Source: Apostichopus japonicus (lineage: Eukaryota; Echinodermata; Holothuroidea; Aspidochirotida; Stichopodidae). From it: 64,000 nt of DNA. The DNA is taken from contig NC_092576.1 in assembly GCF_037975245.1 (NCBI RefSeq), positions 3,283,501-3,347,500 of the forward strand, given 5' to 3'. This document shows positions 52,501 through 62,200 of the stretch, piece after piece (positions within the stretch are counted from its first letter, which is position 1; each line of letters begins with the position of its first letter). The translations under genes were made by a program, and so were the position numbers. The notes beneath the pieces are model-generated. The model was given only the letters and a program-made list of their open reading frames with translations. It was not told the DNA's origin and did not search any database.

Positions 52501-55500
52501 AGAAACAGCATTTTAGTATTACAGGAACACTAGAATGTCATAAAATGGACAAAACACTCATAAAAATACATGTAGGATATCGAATTCTAAATTCAGCAGT
52601 GTATTAATTGCAACATGCTTAAGGTCTCATGGTCAATGGATATCAAATCTCAACCATTTCTAAATATGTGCAAAAGACTATGTCCATAACTCCGCCTAAA
52701 CTTGACTGACGACCTCTATGGGGAATGGTCCAAACCAAAGGTAATAACTAAGACAAGCATTTAATTAATTAATACAAATACCAAAACGCATGTAGGATAT
52801 CAGACTGTTGCAAATCTAATATCATCTTTAATATTGAAAGATGACAAAGGTCACATGATAAGAGGGTCAAAAGGTCATATTAACATAATGTGTCAAATGT
52901 CATGAGGTCAATGAAACTTTGGAAAAGATGTGTTACCAACCCCACCTAAACAATACGGCCTTTGTACCTCAAACTTTGTGAGAAAGTGACAATCAATGAA
53001 CCTCCAGAGTGATGACATCATAGTAATATTTGGCTATTCACAAATGTGGAGCTGAAAGTTTCAATGCCATGGATAGCTCACCTACTTCGTCATTAAAATG
53101 CTAAATGGAATTCAGTAAATGGATTTAACTTGATTGGTATTATATTATTTCAGGATAGAACACAGTTCTGAAATATTTCTGATTTTTCAATGACATTGTC
53201 TAGTTTTGTATCTTAATTGTAACAATATATATGGTTATAAGATTTAATGATGAAGATAAAAGCTGATTTCTTTTTTTCTGCTATCCTCACCCCTTCCCCC
53301 AATGCCAACTACTCAAAATTGTCATCATGCACTGTTTTTTTCTGGATTTGTAGCAGTATATATGTCATGATGATATGAATTGCCAGTTTTTAATTCCAAG
53401 TGTGCTATGGAAGGGTACATGAAACATAGCATATACAAAAAGTATGTTATGCAAGGATATACACAACGTACATGCAGTGGCGGAACGTCCATACAGTCAG
53501 GGGGGCAGAAGCCCCCCCCCCCCCCCCTGACGGACTCAAATGGACTGCTGGCGCCATTTTCAGGTTTTCACCACTTTTTATTTATTCGCGATTATTGACG
53601 TTTTCATTGCGCTCTCATATACCATAGTGACATTTGTCGCGTTTTGTTGGCGATGACACCTATTTATTCTTCATTTATCTGCAAATTAGCAAGGCCATGA
53701 AAGGGTCATTCCGAGCGATCTAGGAAGTATCTATACTCAAAAAATTTCTGTACGCTCCGCGCCAACCTGTGGTGGCACTCCGCTTAGATAGTGTCTAAAG
53801 CGCCCCTACAGACCATTCTCCGCCCCCCTTGACCAATACCCCTATCTCCGCCACTGCATACATGGTATCTCACGAGGGGTTGATGTATTGAGTTTAGGTT
53901 ACAATCACAGGTTTATAGGAAGCTCACATATAACAGTGAAACTGATGTCATATGGTAACATGTCAGTATGTGTTCATTTTCAAAAGTATACTTTCATTAT
54001 TTTCACATCCTGAATTTATCAGCATAATATCTTTCACCTTTTATGCTTCGATCATTATAGTGTTCTGGGCACCTTACGGATACGGAAAGCGAACTTATGA
54101 ATTGGATCTCAAAACTGGTCGTTGGCTGCTGCATAGTGAAACTGCTGACCTATTTCCAGTAATTATCTGTTTTTATTTGGTCTCTGATAATTTTAATTTC
54201 CTAATGGTACCAGTAGGTTATGTATTACTCGGACGTTAGGAAAGTAGCATTTGGCTGGACAAAAAGCAGTTGATTATTATTACAATACATCTACACAGTT
54301 TACACTTCATCTGTAAAGTGAGAGCCTGGTGTGAACTTCCAATCCTAACAGGATCATCTAAGAAGGGCAAACTATCATGAAAACAGATGAAAGACACATT
54401 AAAACTAGAAAGATGAACGATAATCAAATTAGATGAATGAAAATAGGAGAGGGGTGGAGGAAGCAGAAAGAGATGTGCGCAGGATTTCAAATTCATAATT
54501 TCCTAAAATTAAGGGCAAGAAGAAAATGAAGGATGTTATAATGTAGGATGACTACAATAGGGTCATTTAATCTGACTTCTATATAACAAAATAAAAAGGT
54601 GAAATGGTGCATCATGAGGCATATTTAGATGATAGTTTTAGGTACATGTAACTAGCTCTAACGAAGAATTGTGCAAATAAATAATAATCTCCACAAATCC
54701 CCTGACTTCTGAGGCAAATCAAGACTATAAATTAAGTCTGGTACCTGAATCTGTTTTTCATGCGGGCGAGGGGAGGGGGTTATGCATAGGCAAATGAAGA
54801 ATTTATCATGGAGGGGTGCTGTCCTGGGGTCATCAGTTGGAGCCATTTCCTATGTAGGGTTATTGGAGGTCTATTTGAGGACTAGGATTGCTTTTAAAAC
54901 TTTTGATGTCAAACTGTGCCTTCTCAGGCAAGTCTAGACTATAAATTAAGTGTGTGTGAATAGCAATTAACACAAGGTTTTGATTGTAAATACTTTGTGT
55001 GTGTTTACAAAAAATGCACCTGTAGTAAGTGGTCCAGTTCTTCCTTGGCTGAAGGTGTTAGCCTTTCCCTTTCTGCTTGGGTCAAAATGTCAGATTCTCT
55101 CACTTTATTTACCTGCATCGGTCATTTTGCAGTTGATAATCAGTTTGCTAACAGCTAGTTTTTACCTTTTCACTAATCTGGTTTACAGTTAAATGGAAAA
55201 TTCCTTTCATGTTAATGTAGGTAACCGTAATTCATTGAGTATATTCTTAGCTGTAGGAAAGAACTTAAACCCAAAAGACAATATCAAATGAAAAGCACAA
55301 GATACATCACGTAATTTCAAGTAATCAAGCCTGCCGAGAGATGAAGAGTTAACCATCCAGAACAAAATTTCATCATCGTCGTCATTCTTATTAGAAACTT
55401 CTCTGCTAGTCTTTAACTTAAAAAGTTAAAGTCTAGTAGTGTTTTGAAAGAATATTAACAAATGAAATCAACAAACATTGTCGAAATGAACTAAAATATA

Positions 55501-58500
55501 TGTTTCAATTTGTAGTTATAATTCAATATTGAACTCAGTTATCCCATGATTAAAGTGTTACACTAAATCTGCTAATGAGTTTAATGTCTGTTATAATTTG
55601 GATTTTATCATTATATATATACCTTGTATATATCATATTTATATTAAATTATTCTCATTGGTTTCAACTCAATAATGTGTATTTTCATCTTATTCTGGAC
55701 TGTGGTTGGCAGTATATCCTTCGTTACCATATCTACCTTGTAAACAAAGCATTCTAAATTCAAATGATCACTAAGTTTCCATGGTGATAATATTAACAGT
55801 CCACTAATGTTTACAAGCTATACCCTGCAGTATAGTTAAAGCAGGGAGTTGTTATGGAATATCGACTCCCTGGTTAAAGTCATCACCAACCAACTGAATT
55901 ATATAATTGAGTTTTTCCTTTCCCTCTTTGTTTTTTTAGATGAAATCGATTGGAGACGAACTTACCGATGCAGATTATGCTAAGGAGGTAAGGAGGCGTA
56001 GGCCTATATAACTCACCAAATTACTAATTTGTAGACTTTCAGTAGAAATAATATGACCAAGGACGAATTACAGCAATTGCTGGCTTACTTATACTTAATA
56101 TTAATAGCAGGACAATTTACTAAATATATTTCAACATGTGCATGTAATATAAGTTTGAGGTCATCAGGAAAACATTAACACAAAATGTATGTGTCCCTTC
56201 TAATGTATGTATGTTACTGAAATACTACATACATGTTACCCAAGTACACATTTCCAACTTCTTTGCACTCGTGCAGGTCTATCAAGGAAGTGTGTCAAGA
56301 ACGATAAATTGCGACTATTATTGAGAATTATTGAGAACTTGTGTGTTACACTCCCAACTGAAGTATTCAGCACGCTCAATTAATGCATGCATCAAGCTCC
56401 TAGATAAGAGTTCTTTACACACTGCAGTAGCCTTTACACACGACTGTAAGAAAAGGTAGTGGTAATTAACAAGAACTTACCCTAGTTGATATAATGTCAG
56501 CATAATTTAAATTTAGATCCTTTGAAGATTTTCTAACATAAACATTTACATATTTTACTGTGGACTCCATACCAACAACATAATGTTAAGAAATACCCTA
56601 AATGCAGTACCTTAGGAAACTTGGTGTTTAATAATTCTTAGTCTTCAAGCACTGATTAATTTACAAAGTATTATATGCTGCCACCACAGAAACGTGGAGA
56701 ACATGTAAGCCTAATGAGGAAGGACCTGTATAAAAGTATGTCAGTGCATACTGTGTGTAAGAGCTTGACATAAATGGGAAATTGATGACAGAAACAAGAG
56801 TTGAAAGTGTATAGTAATTAGGAAGGGTAGGGATAAAAGAGTTTCAGTTTCAGTTTAAAATTATTTAGCTAGTAATGAATGTGTGGGAGTGGCACAGGAA
56901 GCTCCAAAGTGGAAAGAGATATGCATGGTTAATCTAGGATCCATAATTCTTAGTTTAATTCTCACAAATTGTATGGCATTTTTAGTGAATTAAGTCTCAG
57001 AGGAGACAAAAGATCAATTAACATGTAGATATCAATCTATTAAATTGGGAAATATTTGATCAACATATACAATTATTAGGGAAAGATATTAAATTAATAC
57101 CAATCCTCCCCCACCCCCCCCCCCCTTCCACACACACAAAACATATGTCAGTACAAATTGCACACTGTGCTAGTCAATATGCACGCTCACAGAACCCTAA
57201 GTCCTTTAAAAGAGCTTACATATTTGTAGTTTCTGTGAGCCCTCACTTTACACTTTGTGCGCTCAAAGAAAGAGTTAAATGAAGCTGCACCAAGACTAGA
57301 AAATGGGCTTGAGACAGGATTAAAGCTTGAAAACTTACACACAAAGTGCGCTCAGTACTTAACCAGTTTATTACATTCGCGTTGAAAGGGCAAACCATCT
57401 GCGTGCCTGCACTCTAAGTTATACGTGGGATGAAAAACATTTTACTTTGAAGGAGTTAAATAAAAGTAGTAGGAACTTATCAAAGCGATTTATACAAAAG
57501 GTGCAATAATTTATTGTTTAGGCTTTACTCATCTTAACATCGTGATTTACCTGGATGTTTTAACTTTTTGTGTAATACAGTTTGACCATATTCTGGATTA
57601 TAACTGACATTGTGGTCATTGAAATGTAAGCACATGTGTGTTTGATCATAGTGTAGGCTACAAACCAGTAATACGCAGACATTATTACTATTGTGGAACT
57701 ACTCACAAGCTGTCACAATCATGTAGTAACATTGTGTGGATTAAGTTAATGTATATTGAAAATATTACCTCAAACTGTAGCCTGTCAATAATACACAAGG
57801 GGTGCAACTGTTTGGTGAACAAAAAGGAGGTACATTAAAATGTTTAAATTAAAATTTTCTGCGCAGAGTGAAATAGTCCATAACTTAGTAATCAAATTGG
57901 TAAAACAAGATTGAAGTGCATCTAGGTACAATAATTGATCATACTAAAAAAAAAAAAAAACATATTACAACCTTCACACATTTATTATTATTAAGTGGAC
58001 TTGTCACTCTGTGGGCAAATTATTTCAACTTAACAGTTTAATATTGCTTTAGTTTCCTTCTGTACACATTTTGGAACATAATTTCATAGTCATATGCAAT
58101 ATACCAACTTCATACAATTCTTTCCTCTAAATTTCTGCAAAGTTGAAAATTCAAGAGAAAATTCTGACACTGATTGAATGTAGATGATATAACTTACATG
58201 TCATAGAAGACATTGGAAGAAAATGATGAAAGGATCACAGCATGGGTGTTACTTATCATTATCTGAAATAAGATACAATATGTATGATTCCATTCAGCAA
58301 ATATTTTGTGTATATTACAGTTTTGTTTACCTTGAAATTTGTGTTTGGAAGAAAAAATAACTCTGTACCCTTTAGAGTTTCTTTAAAAGTGAAATGCACA
58401 AGAGAGACAAAAAGAAATAAAAAAAATATATATATATACATCCTTATCAATCCATAATTTTTAAGGTCTCTGTTGTGATTATCTAAGCAACCACTATGCA

Positions 58501-59263
58501 AACAATTCCAGTGGAAATGTTGCCCCTTTGGTGTAAGGGGACTGTTACCCTAATGTGGCCGCAGTTTCTTTAGTTTTTATTAATTTGAGGTAACATGCCT
58601 AATAGTTTCCTTGTTTTCTTTTTCTGTTACGAAGGCCACAGCATTCAGGATCATCTGGAGGTAAGGCATCGTTAACCATGTAAATAATTCTATTTAAACT
58701 TATACAAAGATATAAACTTTTCATTATCATATACTTTTGGGTAATTTGCATTAGTGGACGCATTACAAACACTGTTGCATATTCAATGGTGTGTATCAAA
58801 CCATAGAATATACAAGTACAGATGAGGAGGTGATGCTTTGCTGCTAGTTTTCAGCATAAACTAGAATACTTTTCAACCTAAGCAAAAAGGTCAAAATTTG
58901 CATGCAAATTTTTACGGATTAAAGTAAAAATATGAACTGTTTCATGCATTGGATTACTGTACAAATACATGATGGTAATTTGCCATCATGCATGCTTATA
59001 AGCTGTCTTTATAAAAGCATTAAAAAATATCACTGCAAATCAGAATGTTTTGAAGAGACATTGAATATTTTGCATTAATGGTTACTGCAGAACCCAATAT
59101 GCAATAAAAAAATGCATTGATGGATAGTTGATTGAATTTGGCATATTGTCGTCCAGTATTTTGCACATATGAGATGACCGTAATTGTTACCAAGTTCATT
59201 CATTGTTTTCTCTACAGAAATTATCCATGGCAGCAGGAGAGAAGAAGGTTGGGGTTAACATGA
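28340..59263 (+). CDS. NLR-C: NACHT-domain receptor, 12 coding exons, 903 aa predicted
   Basis: Exons: 28340-28580, 29218-30734, 40496-40701, 41760-41836, 42674-42729, 43508-43627, 45908-46113, 50629-50699, 54061-54158, 55940-55987, 58635-58660, 59218-59263. All phases agree and the total is 2712 nt. Residues 1-80: MGNKSSKKK start, then a Ser/Thr/Lys-rich, probably disordered arm. About 82-150: pre-NACHT segment (YNGVKPIPYIKERLYCVD). P-loop GEPGYGKST at 163-171 (Lys169), Walker B-like LDGYDEY at 243-249, LTTRYLP and helical parts to 586. Then a four-part module (547-699) and its repeat (700-864), and a tail ending in PWQQE...GLT. By family, such STAND ATPases switch between ADP and ATP states and oligomerise on sensing microbes; the ligand is unknown. 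No death, DED or CARD domain was recognised. The exon chain is my prediction; the long introns are the weakest point. Confidence 0.75.
28581..29217 (+). other. NLR-C intron 1
   Basis: 637 bp, GTACAG...CTTACAG. Contains a C-rich stretch at about 28817-28855 and no further exon that I can support. Confidence 0.6.
29218..30734 (+). CDS. NLR-C exon 2: NACHT ATPase exon
   Basis: 1517 nt, acceptor TTTTCTTACAG, donor GAC|GTAAGT in phase 0. The reading frame is open throughout. It carries the P-loop GEPGYGKSTLTLQLAYDW (Lys codon 29481-29483), LDGYDEY (Asp codon 29706-29708), LTTRYLPNEY, LTGFDDAARDEYI, LDDLCQVPLFFSMF, VSFYHKIFCEWFASF and the closing VKELCSK...LLQRSTIQLL. The order fits NACHT plus winged-helix and helical parts encoded in a single exon, as is common in invertebrate NLRs. 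Confidence 0.9.
31783..31913. repeat. Two-copy tandem repeat, 68-bp period
   Basis: AAATATACAATTTGGGCTAT to ATCCGCCGTATTGAGG plus a G run, copied at 31783-31849 and 31851-31913 with no differences outside the G run. The duplication must be recent. Confidence 0.9.
31985..32160. repeat. Tandem repeat, ~61-bp period, about 3 copies
   Basis: AGATGTAGCCACCAAAGATC occurs at about 32012 and 32073, with a weaker AGAAATAGCCATTAAAGATC copy near 32134. Confidence 0.8.
33131..33190. repeat. Imperfect (GAT/GAC)n trinucleotide repeat
   Basis: AATAATAATAATGATGACG followed by GGTGAC, GATGAC and GACGATGG units. Confidence 0.85.
33340..33480 (-). mobile_element. tRNA-derived SINE
   Basis: On the minus strand TGGCCGTGCGTGG (plus 33449-33461) resembles a polymerase III A box, and GTTCGGGTCCGAT (plus 33391-33403) a B box about 50 bp downstream, followed by ACCCGGCCGGG. 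A functional tRNA is unlikely because the acceptor and anticodon stems do not form. Boundaries are approximate. Confidence 0.5.
34358..34365. promoter_or_regulatory. CRE-like palindrome TGACGTCA
   Basis: Perfect 8-bp cAMP-response-element core about 280 bp upstream of the ATG of the possible exon at 34640. A single short motif, so only suggestive. Confidence 0.3.
34640..34734 (+). CDS. Possible first coding exon of an unrelated membrane protein
   Basis: ATG in AACAATGC context opens MHYIERLLQSLATYVYGSG and continues with a hydrophobic VVLAGIIYSTFG, then a donor GAAG|GTGAAT (31 codons plus 2 bases). The hydrophobic part could be a membrane segment. It does not join in phase to a recognised exon, and I do not know the family. 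An overlapping 101-codon frame (34450-34755) starting MQESKLILSMALICFLSAYP looks signal-like but is less convincing. If real, a gene would start inside the NLR-C intron, or NLR-C would be shorter than predicted. Confidence 0.3.
36941..36981 (+). repeat. GCGCCA...TGGCG hairpin motif, copy 1
   Basis: CTATCTGAGCGGAGCGCCAC then CTTGGTTGGCGTGGAGCGTAC. Related copies are at 37229-37270, 38143-38184 and, inverted, 53751-53790. Confidence 0.8.
37229..37270 (+). repeat. GCGCCA...TGGCGC hairpin motif, copy 2
   Basis: CTATCTAAGCGGAGCGCCAC then CATCGGTTGGCGCGTAGCGAA; the GCGCCA and TGGCGC words can pair. Confidence 0.8.
37724..38380. mobile_element. Nested hAT-like element, 657 bp
   Basis: Termini CAAGGGCGGCGGAA and TTCCGCCGCCCTTG are exact inverted repeats. 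Outside lie ATCCAGGT (37716-37723) and GTCCAGGT (38381-38388), an 8-bp target duplication with one mismatch. It lies wholly inside the 36864-39449 element and therefore inserted later, or they were mobilised together. Confidence 0.8.
38143..38184 (+). repeat. GCGCCA...TGGCGC hairpin motif, copy 3
   Basis: CTATCTGAGCGGAGCGCCAC then CATCGGTTGGCGCGGAGCGTAC, inside the nested element. Confidence 0.8.
38638..38794. repeat. Perfect 157-bp palindrome with (TA)n centre
   Basis: ATTTCCAGAGGACAAGAAAT onwards is mirrored base for base to 38794 around a TA-repeat centre at about 38716. Every arm position I checked pairs; symmetry breaks at 38637/38795. It is followed by a G/C-run terminus-like sequence ending CATACGCCTATG at 38842. 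Confidence 0.95.
39450..40495. other. NLR-C intron 2, last part
   Basis: Intronic sequence after the hAT-like element, with a C run at 39561-39571. No exon seen before the acceptor CTTCACTACAG. Confidence 0.5.
40496..40701 (+). CDS. NLR-C exon 3: module part b, first copy
   Basis: 206 nt, phase 0 in, phase 2 out (TTTG|GTGAGT). Starts IPICDLLLQYSFNKV, contains LKSGLCLPPLSSLEKI and ends LLNYGKQSEKLKELW. It is homologous to the exon at 45908 and to the NLR-B exon at 12875. Confidence 0.8.
41760..41836 (+). CDS. NLR-C exon 4: module part c, first copy
   Basis: 77 nt, phase 2 in, phase 1 out. Acceptor ACTGTTACAG, donor AAAG|GTATTT. Encodes FLNCKLPEFIRPGIIPETA, comparable to FSFCLMPRRF and CDFCLLPSSI in the sister exons. 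Confidence 0.75.
42674..42729 (+). CDS. NLR-C exon 5: module part d, first copy
   Basis: 56 nt, phase 1 in, phase 0 out. Encodes LWPSHASQLDLQSGEWRK. The donor AAG|GTTGGT is weaker than the others. Confidence 0.7.
42808..43205. repeat. Tandem repeat, ~134-bp period, 3 copies
   Basis: GATGAACATTAATGAGTGAT and its relatives recur at 42821, 42955 and 43089, each followed by GCTTTGTGAATCACTTCCTC and CTCTTCAGTAGCTGTGAAAT. The array lies in the intron between the two module copies. Confidence 0.9.
43508..43627 (+). CDS. NLR-C exon 6: module part a, second copy
   Basis: Exactly 40 codons, phase 0 both sides, acceptor CTTAATTTCACAG, donor GAC|GTAAGT. ADDIQTIKSLCSGF and VQRSVIEVLVKASNHD match VKELCSK and LQRSTIQLLQIASSHD, the last 40 residues of the NACHT exon. 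The NACHT exon end and this exon even share the donor context CATGAC|GTAAGT. Confidence 0.8.
43628..45907. other. NLR-C intron 6
   Basis: 2280 bp; very AT-rich to about 44900, with many TTAATTAA-like words, then C-rich tracts (44985-45770). No exon seen. Confidence 0.5.
45908..46113 (+). CDS. NLR-C exon 7: module part b, second copy
   Basis: 206 nt, same length and phases as exon 3. Starts IPVYCVDLIYSFNKV, contains LYSGLSLPIITSIERM and ends LQHSQSFKELA. Acceptor TTTCCTTCAG, donor GC|GTAAGT. Confidence 0.8.
46114..50628. other. NLR-C intron 7 with C-rich and G-rich tracts
   Basis: 4515 bp. The + strand is strongly C-rich at 46800-47640 and G-rich at 48540-49400. A possible G/C-run repeat end, GGTTCCTACGCCCTTG, ends near 50279 without a matching left end. 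No exon seen; proline-rich frames here are by-products of the C runs. Confidence 0.5.
49359..49394 (+). other. G-quadruplex-capable G tract
   Basis: Six or more runs of three to six G separated by single T or C, starting near GGGGGGTGGGCGGGGGTGGGG. On the transcribed-sense strand, so it could fold in the pre-mRNA. Confidence 0.6.
50629..50699 (+). CDS. NLR-C exon 8: module part c, second copy
   Basis: 71 nt, phase 2 in, phase 1 out; acceptor TTTTTTTTCATCAG, donor ACG|GTACGT. Encodes CDFCLLPSSIPLSALSGLKS. Two codons shorter than exon 4. Confidence 0.75.
50700..54060. other. NLR-C intron 8
   Basis: 3361 bp, AT-rich, with AGGTCA-type words at about 52845-52915 reminiscent of the array at the left edge, and a hAT-like element at 53475-53856. 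Confidence 0.5.
53475..53856. mobile_element. Small hAT-like element, 382 bp
   Basis: CAGTGGCGGA start and TCCGCCACTG end. CGTACATG (53467-53474) and CATACATG (53857-53864) form an 8-bp target duplication with one mismatch. Contains the GCGCCA/TGGCG hairpin motif, inverted, at 53751-53790, linking it to the 36864 family. No coding capacity. Confidence 0.8.
54061..54158 (+). CDS. NLR-C exon 9: module part d, second copy
   Basis: 98 nt, phase 1 in, phase 0 out. FWAPYGYGKRTYELDLKTGR then WLLHSETADLFP; the LDLKTGRW core matches exon 5. The donor CCA|GTAATT is chosen because it restores phase 0; it is moderate, and without splicing the frame runs on to a stop at 54237-54239. Confidence 0.65.
54159..55939. 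other. NLR-C intron 9
   Basis: 1781 bp, AT-rich, no repeat or exon recognised. Confidence 0.5.
55940..55987 (+). CDS. NLR-C exon 10: tail micro-exon
   Basis: 48 nt, phase 0 both sides, acceptor TTTGTTTTTTTAG, donor GAG|GTAAGG. Encodes MKSIGDELTDADYAKE. Confidence 0.8.
55988..58634. other. NLR-C intron 10
   Basis: 2647 bp, longer than the NLR-A counterpart (964 bp). The last ~950 bp match NLR-A; the first part is unique, with a C run at 57109-57125 and an A run at 57946-57960. Confidence 0.55.
58635..58660 (+). CDS. NLR-C exon 11 (26 nt)
   Basis: Encodes ATAFRIIW plus two bases of Arg; donor AG|GTAAGG. The acceptor TTACGAAG is weaker than the AACAG of NLR-A. Confidence 0.7.
59218..59263 (+). 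CDS. NLR-C exon 12: terminal coding exon
   Basis: Completes Arg, then NYPWQQERRRLGLT and TGA (59261-59263), the same stop position as NLR-A. Acceptor TTTTCTCTACAG. Confidence 0.75.
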
Positions 59264-62200
59264 ATAGGTTAGGAAGATCCTCATTTCATCATATATTGAG
59301 ACAAGGCTCTTGTTATAACATTGCTGATTCATCACCTCTACTAACTCAGAAATTACCCTGGAGTCTATCAGAATTTTACTTGCTTGAACACCTTGTTGTT
59401 CATACAGCAACTCAAGAAAGTGATGTAATCAAGTTTTTTGCTTTGAAAGGTCATATCAGTTTATCAGTTTATCTCTTACAAAGTTAGCAGTAATGGATAT
59501 GATACTAATTAACATTCAGTATCATCGATCATAAATCCTCTTATAATACTTTTTTTGTCAAATATTATTAAGAATCTCAAGGTAAAAGCCTCAGTTAAGT
59601 TGCAGCTGAAACACAATAGTTAGAAATTGCTTATGAACCTTATCTCTGAGCTCACTTCTTTTGAGATTACCTTTGGTTATTGTTTATATGATGAAATCTT
59701 TATTGAATTATTATAGTATTTCATTTATATCTTTTTAGTTCAAAATGACTTTTTTTTTTGAAGAACATTAAAATGATGAGTACTATTGCCACTATCAATG
59801 TTGTTAAAACTAAACAATATTTGGGGGATTGGTGGGTGAGTTGGTCTCAAGAGGAGTCAAATCCTCTCAGTTCTCCCTAACATCTACAATTCCCAGATTT
59901 GGATAATAATATAGGTTACAAAATTGCTACAGTTTCACCCACGGATACACACCTACCTAGCCTTTCTACATGCTTTGCGGAAAGTTAATTCTACCGGTAT
60001 TGCATTTCTGCCTTAAAAGTGCTTCAATAACACCTTTCCCCTCCAAAAAAAGTCCCCCCCCCCCAAAAAAAAAAAGCCACAAGATACACATCAGGGTTTG
60101 GAGCACAGTGAACTGGAACTCATCTCTGACATGCGATTTTGTGCTTATTCTTCTTTACGAGAGAACAAAAAATATCCCCAAATGCTAACGATTAGAGTAT
60201 TTGTATATATGTATTATACTTTGTTTTATTTTTACACTTCTTTTTTTTTTTTTGCAAATATGCTTCAACTTCTCCACTGTTGGTTGCCACACCACCTGTA
60301 CTCCACTGGACCAATAACAGTGTGTAGTTTTAACTGCCACTTACATGGGTTTACTTTTGACATTGACATCATTTATTTCCATCATCAATTAAATACAAGA
60401 ATGTTGAGCGTAACATTTTTAAGCTCACAGAAAGCACAATACAATATAGAGACAACATTCGTTGAATGGATATATATGTAGATAAATAAAGATTTAATGG
60501 AAATGGAGAAAAAAGAAGCAAAATGCTTATAAATACTTTCCCCAGTTATGTATCTGTCTATACATGTAATACAGTGAAGGTAAATTGGTGATGGCAATAA
60601 TAAATGGAAGATAAAAAAAATACAGAAAGCACTAAATATAAAAACACACGTGTTGTGGCATATAAGAGAAAAATTTTTCAAAATTTGGCTTGACCAGTCA
60701 CAGAAGTCGGCTCACTTTACCAGCCCCCCCCCCATCCCTTTTTAAAGTGGATGAATGTTCGTCCCTCCGTATTTGAAGCAGGTTTTATTATTTTTTAGAT
60801 GAGACAGGGTAATTATTTTTCATATTTACATAACAAGGACTTTGTAATAGGTAATTGAGAGAGATAAAACTCTGGTTGGCTGAGAATGGATTACATAGAT
60901 GGAGTTGAAATCCATTCTACCTAGCTGATGGAAAACCACACTTTTATATATTTTTCTCTTAAAGTGATGTATTAATTAATGTATAATTTTATGTAACCTT
61001 TACTCCCGGAAGTGGATAACTGTAGGAAGTCTGTGATGTCATAGTGGCAATTCCTCCAAACCAATATTTTTGTTCTCTCATTCTTAAATGAGATACACCT
61101 GTGTTATATATTTGCTTAGTTTTCATGGTTTTCATCATTTGTTACTTAGTCGACGTCATGACACCTAAATACATAAACTGTTATTTTCTCATTGGTTATT
61201 TGAATTTTACACTATAAAGAATATCAAAGGAACTTGAGGGTCCAAGTTTATTATGAAATCATTTAAGTGTGCCATTCCCACAACACAAACTGTTTTAGGA
61301 TGCTTTGAACAAAGATACAGTAGATGTCCAGTAATTCTATCACAGAGTGAACTCAGCTACCAGATAATGTATTTATGTTTATCTAAATGTCCTTGTATGT
61401 GAATCGTCTTGAATGGCGCCTACATAATTGTTTATTTCTTCATGTTTGCTGTTAGAGAATGGTTTAAAAATGTTTCATCAAATGAAAACATATCAATTAA
61501 AATTCACATTTTACTCAGAAAACAAAAAAGATCTACATATGACTTAATATGTGATAATTACGTATTTCATATCTCCTGTTATTCTTCCTATAATATATGA
61601 TATTTAATTTTACCTATTTCCAACATTGATATACCTAAGTATAATGGTATTCCAAGTTGTTATATTCGTTTGTTTTTTGTAAAATATCCTCTTTTGCTGT
61701 TAATTTCGCACCAAGACTAATTAATAAGTTTCAACAATCTGGCTCCTTTTCAGGCATCTTTTGTCTTTTTCTATGGACAACAGATGTTCATTATGCCTAA
61801 TTGAATTATATGTAAATAATGTTAATTAGTTCAACACTAATAAGTGACTATAAGATCATACGTTCAAGAACTCCTTTCTATTATTACATACAACAGAAAA
61901 GATAATTACCTGATTGCAAATTGAGTTGTTAGTAAACTTTTGATGTACAAAATATGTTGTCCAAAACATTCTATATTTACTTTTGAGAATAATAGTTAAG
62001 ATTCTACATAGTTGGGAATGGTTATGCCTTATGCAAGACCAGACCTTGGCTTTTTTTTGGGGGGGGGGGGGGGTTGGAGGAGTAGGTTCTTTAGCTTTCT
62101 GTTTTAAGTTTGATTTAAATATTCATTTGTACAAAAGCAATGGCCTTAATGTCACCAAGCGAAACATGTCACTGTTTCTGAGCACCATGCATTGTCGATG

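Noticed and set aside
59203-59487. 94-codon frame across the last NLR-C exon and 3' UTR
   Set aside because: The splice phase from exon 11 selects another frame, and the homologous frame in NLR-A has an early stop.
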